Source of the DNA: Vigna angularis
Taxonomy: Eukaryota > Streptophyta > Magnoliopsida > Fabales > Fabaceae
Length of the DNA stretch: 64,000 nt
Direction of reading: 5' to 3'
Assembly (NCBI RefSeq): GCF_016808095.1
Contig: NC_068974.1
Span: 24,908,825-24,972,824, forward strand
Shown: piece after piece, positions 58,785 to 64,000 of the stretch
Numbering within the stretch: the first letter of the stretch is position 1
Layout of the letters: each line of letters begins with the position of its first letter
Notes under the pieces: model-generated
The model's input: only the letters and a program-made list of their open reading frames with translations
Told to the model about the DNA's origin: nothing
Database searches by the model: none
Made by a program: the position numbers and the translations under genes

Positions 58785-59057
58785 ATATTGACTCGGTTCA
58801 AAAGAGAACTGAGGGCAAAAGTACTTAAAAAAAGGGGGGCAAAATCTTACTGTCTCGATTACTTTTGAATCGATGCAAAGTCGTACTCCTTTTGCCTCGA
58901 TTACTTTTAAACCGAGGCAAAATCCTATCCTTTTTGTCTCGGTCCACAACCGAGGTAAAAAGGATAGACTTTTTGCCTCGCCTGTATATGCCTCGGTTCC
59001 AGAACCGCTTTCTATGGACAAAAATAACTATTGTTGTTTCCCTAAACTGCACTAGTG
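58785..59057 (+). mobile_element. CACTA 3' terminus, second copy of the 1795-2210 family
   Basis: Repeats of TTTTGCCTCG, AACCGAGGCAAAA and close variants, the block GCCTCGCCTGTATATGCCTCGG shared with the first copy at about 2131, and an end CTGCACTAGTG (59047-59057) that keeps the intact TAGTG lost in the first copy. The rest of the element is absent. Confidence 0.8.
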
Positions 59058-59289
59058 CAAAAATCGTGTGTTGTCCAAAAAATGTCATATGGTGTAGCAT
59101 TAGCTTTTCTTCGTTTTCTTTAATCAATCCCCTCTTTTCTACTCCCTGTTTTTGTTTTCTTAGACGTAGCTAGGCCATGGAATTATTTTTCCAGCCTGCT
59201 GGACGCCGTGCTTCTACTGATATGTGCATCCAAAATTTCAATCTGTGCACCTCCCTTTCTCATATGCCCAATGAGTGATGTCACCGTAT

Positions 59290-59552
59290 TGACCTTCTTG
59301 CACATTTTTGTGGAGAGTCTTGAATCATGTGACAACTCTTCAAATGTCTCAAAATATTATCCAACAATTTTCCTGCAATCAATAATGAAAATAATAGGAT
59401 CAGATAATTCAAATTAATTAAAATAAGAATTTCTGATTAAATTAAGCACAATTAGCAAAAACGGAAAAATACCGGACATTTAAGCATAATTCCTTGATTA
59501 ATTCTAGCAAAATAAACTAAGTGAAGTCAAGAAAATATTGACTCATCACTAA
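59290..59552 (-). repeat. Probable truncated gypsy LTR (minus strand)
   Basis: On the minus strand begins TGATGAGTCAATATTTTC, followed by TAGTTTATTTTGCTAG and AAATGTCCGGTATTTTTCCG, which I recall as a Tat-lineage LTR start. It ends exactly where the duplicated segment begins. The 59058-59289 stretch holds no recognisable gene. Confidence 0.4.
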
Positions 59553-60510
59553 GCTAAGGACACAGTAAGTAAATTGCAAAAAACTTGAAATAATAAAGAT
59601 ATAAAAAAGAGAGCAAAAGTTGGGGCAGTGCAGGAAAAACATAGGAGTGAGAAGAAAAAGTGTAGATTCCTTCGCCACATTAGCTAGAAGTTAACTCCGT
59701 TTCTGTCAATTTACCGAAAGGGACTTGATTCATACAATTTTGATAACTTTAGGACCTAATGTACTCACTTTTAAAATCGGATATTAAACTGAAAAAAAAC
59801 TACTTAACATATAGACCAAGTAAGCTATTAAATCCTAAAAAATTTATACTTAATATTTTTTACAAACTTTCTCCTCCAACATCTCAAAAATTTCCCACTC
59901 CCTCCTCGCTCTCAAAATTTCACTTTCTTTCTCACTCCCTCCTCCAACGTATCATTCCCTCCTCCAACGTATCATTCCCTCTATCATTCTTTTCTCTTCC
60001 AACAAAGTCGCCTTGCAAGGAATTTATACATGAGGTACCATCTCCCTAAAACCTAATTTATCCTTGTTAGATAACGTAAATAAATGCATAACAGATATTT
60101 CTCTCGTAAATAAATATTAGAAATCAATCATCTGAATAGGATCCATAATCATAGGGATTCATAATCATAAGATCCATGGGTGATGATCTATGACCATCGC
60201 ACACACCGTCGCACCGCCGTACCGCCACACCACACCGCACCGCCGAATCGCTGAAGCAAGAAAACGGATATGGATGAGAGATGAAAGATGAGAAGAATGT
60301 ATGTGGTGGAGTTGGGGTGGGAATCTGAGAGAGTTGGGAGGTGGGGCTGAGTGAAAAGTGAGAATGTTGGGTAGAAAGATAGGTTATAAGGTTAAACTAA
60401 ATAATTAGAATTGAAAAGCAAAAAGGGTTAATTTTGTAATTAGAAAAGGTTATTTTTGTAATTAGAAAAAGATGTAGTGGAGTTGATGAGGTGGAGGGAG
60501 AAACACCCCT
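59553..60510 (+). repeat. Duplicate of 25684-26660
   Basis: Begins inside SPC24-derived sequence (CTAAGCTAAGGACACAGTAAG), includes the right TIR of the SPC24-carrying element (about 59670-59838) and the CACCGC-rich stretch. The 20-base CCTCCAACGTATCATTCCC unit is doubled here but single in the first copy. Confidence 0.87.
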
Positions 60511-60559
60511 ATCTATTATGTCCAACCTGCAATAAAAAAAAATTCATTCACTATTCGTT

Positions 60560-63500
60560 CCGTTATCCACTGAATATCCATTTAAAAAATACTTACAAAT
60601 ATTTTAAAATTTATGAATATATTGGATACATGCATATATTTTAAAAAAAATATATTTTATAAATTTTAAAAATAAAATCTTCATAAAACTACAATAAAAA
60701 TATAAAATACAATAGAAAATAAATTAAATATAAATTAAAATTTAATTTTAATTAAATATAAATTAAAATTTAATTTTAATTAAATATAACATAATAAAAT
60801 ATAAATTAATTTTTATTTAATTAAATTCAATTTAATAAAATACAAATTAAATTTTAACTTTAATTTTTTACGAATTGGCATATATGTAACTCTACCGGTA
60901 ATTTTAATTTTCTATGGACAGTTTTAATTAACACCAATCCGTCACCCACTACATGCGAGTAATAAGTATCTACAAATATCAATTATTTATTATAAATTTT
61001 ATTTATGGATCCCTTAAGAGAAAAATATTTTTGTGATCTCCAGTTATTAGAGATGAACTTTAATTCACAAAGCAATTATAATTTTTTTGTTATTAACTAT
61101 TTTATATAACAATAAATTTTAGTTTAACGTTCAACTTAGGCAATATTACTAATTAGTTTGGTCTAAATTTTATTGTCGTTTAATGATTTAAAAAACATTT
61201 TTCATTGAAAACTGTGTCAATTTAAATAGCTTTTGGTATTTTAAATTCTTTAGTACTTAATATTTCATATAATTTATAGCAATTTAATGCTATAATAAAT
61301 GCAATATTTAATTCTATTGAATGTTCAGCTATAAATTTAATTGAACTAGTAACGTTTAGTTCAATTTAAGACACTATTTTATCTTTAGTGGGTTATGTGA
61401 GGTATAAGTAAGTAATTGACAATATTGACAATATTGAAAGAAAATGATCAATCCATTTCTTGTTGTTTGTTTGGTGATAACTGGTTTTAGCATACCAGTT
61501 CATGGTTTTCAAGATACACTCAAAGTAGATTTGGAGCTTGAAAAACAACTAAAGCTAATCAATAAGCCTCCTATCAAAACTATTCATGTAGTTTTTAATA
61601 TCTTTTATATATACATATATTCTTTTGTTGTATATAGTGTCATTATATTCACTAATTTTCTTTTATGTACTGTATTTTAAATTTTGAAGACAAAAAATGG
61701 AGACATTGTTGATTGTATTGATATTTATAAACAACTAGCATTTGATCATCCATTATTAAAGGATCACAAGTTATAGGTATATATGTTTTTTTTTAATATC
61801 ATCATACTTTAAATATTTTTTTTATTGTATTGCTTGTGATTTAAATATATATTTATATTGTTTTGCAGAGAAAACCTAGTTTTCAAAAATCAAGTACGAA
61901 GAATTTAGCAAATAAGCCTAATTTTAACCTTGAAAAAGTCCAATGTCCTAAAGGGTCTATTCCTACTCGGAGAACAACAAAAGAAGATCTCATTTGAGAA
62001 AAAAATTTATTAAATAATAGTATTCTTCTTCGAGACATTCCTGGTGTTCATGTATGTTGTTTCTTTTTCAACGAAATTTCAAATTTTCATGATTTATTTG
62101 TGTTAATTACATCATGTTTAATTTTTCAATTTTCACTTTTGCAGCTTGCAGAATTAGCTCTTTCATCGAATTTTAGTCCATACTATGCCGTTAAAGGACG
62201 AAACAGCGTTTATAATCCACCGATCACTAAGGGTCAAATGTCTCTTTCTCATGTGTGGGTTCAAAATGGACCCATAAGTTCTAACAATAAAATCAGTTTT
62301 GGATGGCAAGTGAGTCTTAATTTTATTATTAAACCCTTTTTTCCAATAAATATTATATGAACAATATATTTAATTTGTGTTTATTTGTGTGCAATCTCAC
62401 ATTTTGATACAGGTGAGTCTAGATTTGTATGGTGACAATAAAACTCATTTATACGCATCATGGACGGTATGAATGTCTACATGAACATGAAGTCAATTTT
62501 GCTTCACATGAATAATTTTTTTTGTTAATTCAGGAAGCATTTCTTTCAAAAAAAGAAGAAACCTGAATATTTCATTTCTTCAAAATTTAATGTGATGTTA
62601 AAAAATATACAGAAAGACAACTTTCAAAAGACAGGATGTTACAATGTTCGATGTCCAGGTTTTGTTCAAACCAATTACCAACTTTATCTTGGCGCAGAGA
62701 CCGGAGATGTATCTTCTTATGGTGGACCAGTTTTTGATTCTATCCAGTATATTGCTATGGTAATGATCTTGGCATATACTTTTTATGTAATATTATATGC
62801 TACATGCAAGTGAGGTAATATTGATGACAAAATTTTGTGTACATGGATTTTTAGGACCCAAAAACCAAAAACTGGTGGGTTCATACAACAGGTGAAGATA
62901 TTGGATATTTTCCAGCAAAGTTATTCTCTAACTTAGCTTCGGCAGATAAAGTAGGGTGGGGTGGAAGAACATTAACTCCTCACGGTTCTCGCAGCCCTCA
63001 AATGGGGTCTGGACATTTTCCTGATAAAGACTATTATCATGCATGTTATTTCAGAACTATTTCTTTTCAAAATGCATCTAGAATAATGTATGGACCGGAA
63101 AGATATCAAACTGAAAAGTACGTTGACAAACCTAGATGTTATGACCTTAAGTACTACGGCAATGTTCATGACATTGGTGGATATATGCTCCAATTTGGAG
63201 GACCTGGTGGTAAGTGTGATGATTAGTCTAATTTTAGTTATTTATGAACTTCAAAAATAAATATTGTTACTATCATTATTATTAATATTTTTTTTTCTAA
63301 AATTCTGGTGTTTTGATCTATACATTTAATATTTCGATACATTGTTAAGATAATAGCGCACAACATTCGCATCATAAGATAAGATATGACCATATTAAAT
63401 ACAATACCAAAAAATATCAACCAATGTAATATGAATATAAATAAAGCATTGATAAACCCACACCTTGGCAAAACATAGATACAACTATAACCTATTATTC

Positions 63501-64000
63501 TGAATTTTTTAAAAAGCAACGCCTCTAGCTCGTGGATTGATGTAAAATTTTACCAAATTTATTAGACTATTATTTCAAAATAGAAAAATAATATATATAC
63601 ATATGTGCCTCAACAAAAAGGTAATGACACACTACTCAAGTGAACTTCCTTTAGTAGTAATAGCATTGCAATGCTATCCCAAAAAAATAAGTGTTCTTTT
63701 GTATAAGATTAAATTAGTAATTTAGTTGTTATATTTATAGTTTTTATTCCGATTGAACACCTAATTTTTTATTATTTATTTAAGTTTTATTTTTATTATG
63801 AATTTAAGTTTTATTTTGTGTTAAATCGATTCAATTTAATAACATGACAATGGTAATATCATGTATCAAATTTCAGTGTTAGCGTTATATGATAATATCC
63901 CTAATGTATTCAATTCAAATTTTATTTTATTTTTTATTTAATTAACTGTTAATTTTATGTCAAATCGAATAATGTTGTTCATGTCAAAAATATAGTAGAC
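60560..64000 (+). repeat. Duplicate of about 18370-21860, running off the window
   Basis: Same order: hAT 3' subterminal region (to about 61050), the neprosin promoter region, seven exons and the AT-rich 3' flank. Introns match as well as exons. The window end corresponds to about 21860 in the first copy, so the true length is unknown. Confidence 0.9.
61444..63226 (+). pseudogene. Neprosin-family (DUF239) gene, copy B
   Basis: Same seven-exon structure as copy A: 61444-61587, 61690-61776, 61869-62051, 62145-62309, 62413-62466, 62613-62759 and 62855-63226, all in phase. Exon 1 gives the signal peptide (MINPFLVVCLVI). Two nonsense changes break it: TAG at 61774-61776, the last codon of exon 2 where copy A has CAG, and TGA at 61995-61997 where copy A has CGA. 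Exon 7 is full length (124 codons) and includes the CYFRTISFQNASRIM segment deleted in A. Copy B also has Cys for the conserved Trp of DWIDIY. The two copies therefore died by different lesions. Confidence 0.87.

Noticed and set aside
1..64000. tRNA, rRNA, riboswitch or bacterial-type operon features
   Set aside because: Scanned by eye for tRNA-like cloverleafs and rRNA cores; none seen. A proper covariance-model search was not possible here.

Overview
This is plant nuclear DNA. It is AT-rich, has introns with GT/AG borders and is densely packed with plant transposable elements. The codon use, the repeated TAATCGATTA palindromes in the LTRs and the similarity of the captured gene pieces to bean and soybean relatives suggest a legume, probably Phaseoleae; the clade is inference. 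Nearly the whole window is nested and decayed mobile DNA, as in a pericentromeric or other gene-poor region. I found one host-like gene without visible breaks, a GRF zinc-finger membrane protein at 34251-34777 on the minus strand.

Layout. 1-2210: 3' half of a CACTA element with a broken DUF8039/Ulp1-type gene and subterminal repeats. 2361-6322: small gene scraps (a WDR48-like last exon and a DUF1985-like piece) and a large inverted/direct repeat. 7233-18865: hAT transposase pseudogene split by an 8.9-kb Sirevirus-like Ty1/copia element (8022-16949) with two LTRs, a GTTAT target duplication and a third, envelope-position ORF. 19278-21019: neprosin-family pseudogene A. 22350-23175: LTR fragment. 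24219-25974: Mutator-like element carrying a decayed SPC24 kinetochore gene. 28598-31317: Mutator-like element with 196-bp TIRs, a perfect 9-bp target duplication, a GC-rich segment and a 212-bp tandem array.

32401-33647: minus-strand Ty3/gypsy chromovirus tail with its LTR, abutting a copia LTR fragment. 34251-34777: GRF zinc-finger gene. 36030-36680: plus-strand gypsy integrase tail and LTR. 38440-39719: ends of two CACTA-like families. 39720-47206: a second, decayed copia element of the same general type, invaded by a gypsy LTR and another LTR. 47819-49286: a CTD-phosphatase-like scrap and a class III peroxidase pseudogene with a 591-bp TRIM element inside it. 49740-53014: minus-strand gypsy element with its 5' LTR split by an inverted solo LTR of the same family. 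53015-55931: minus-strand copia pol piece and probable LTR. 56925-58014: lipoxygenase pseudogene. 58785-59057: second copy of the first CACTA terminus. 59553-60510 and 60560-64000: duplicates of the 25.7-26.7 kb and 18.4-21.9 kb blocks, the latter holding neprosin pseudogene B.

There is no operon-like or pathway logic here. The window is informative as a stack of dated insertions and gene captures. I see no clear undescribed system. The best candidates for a second look are the two gene-carrying Mutator-like elements, the mixed gene-fragment cluster at 47.8-58.0 kb, and the palindromes shared by otherwise different LTRs.
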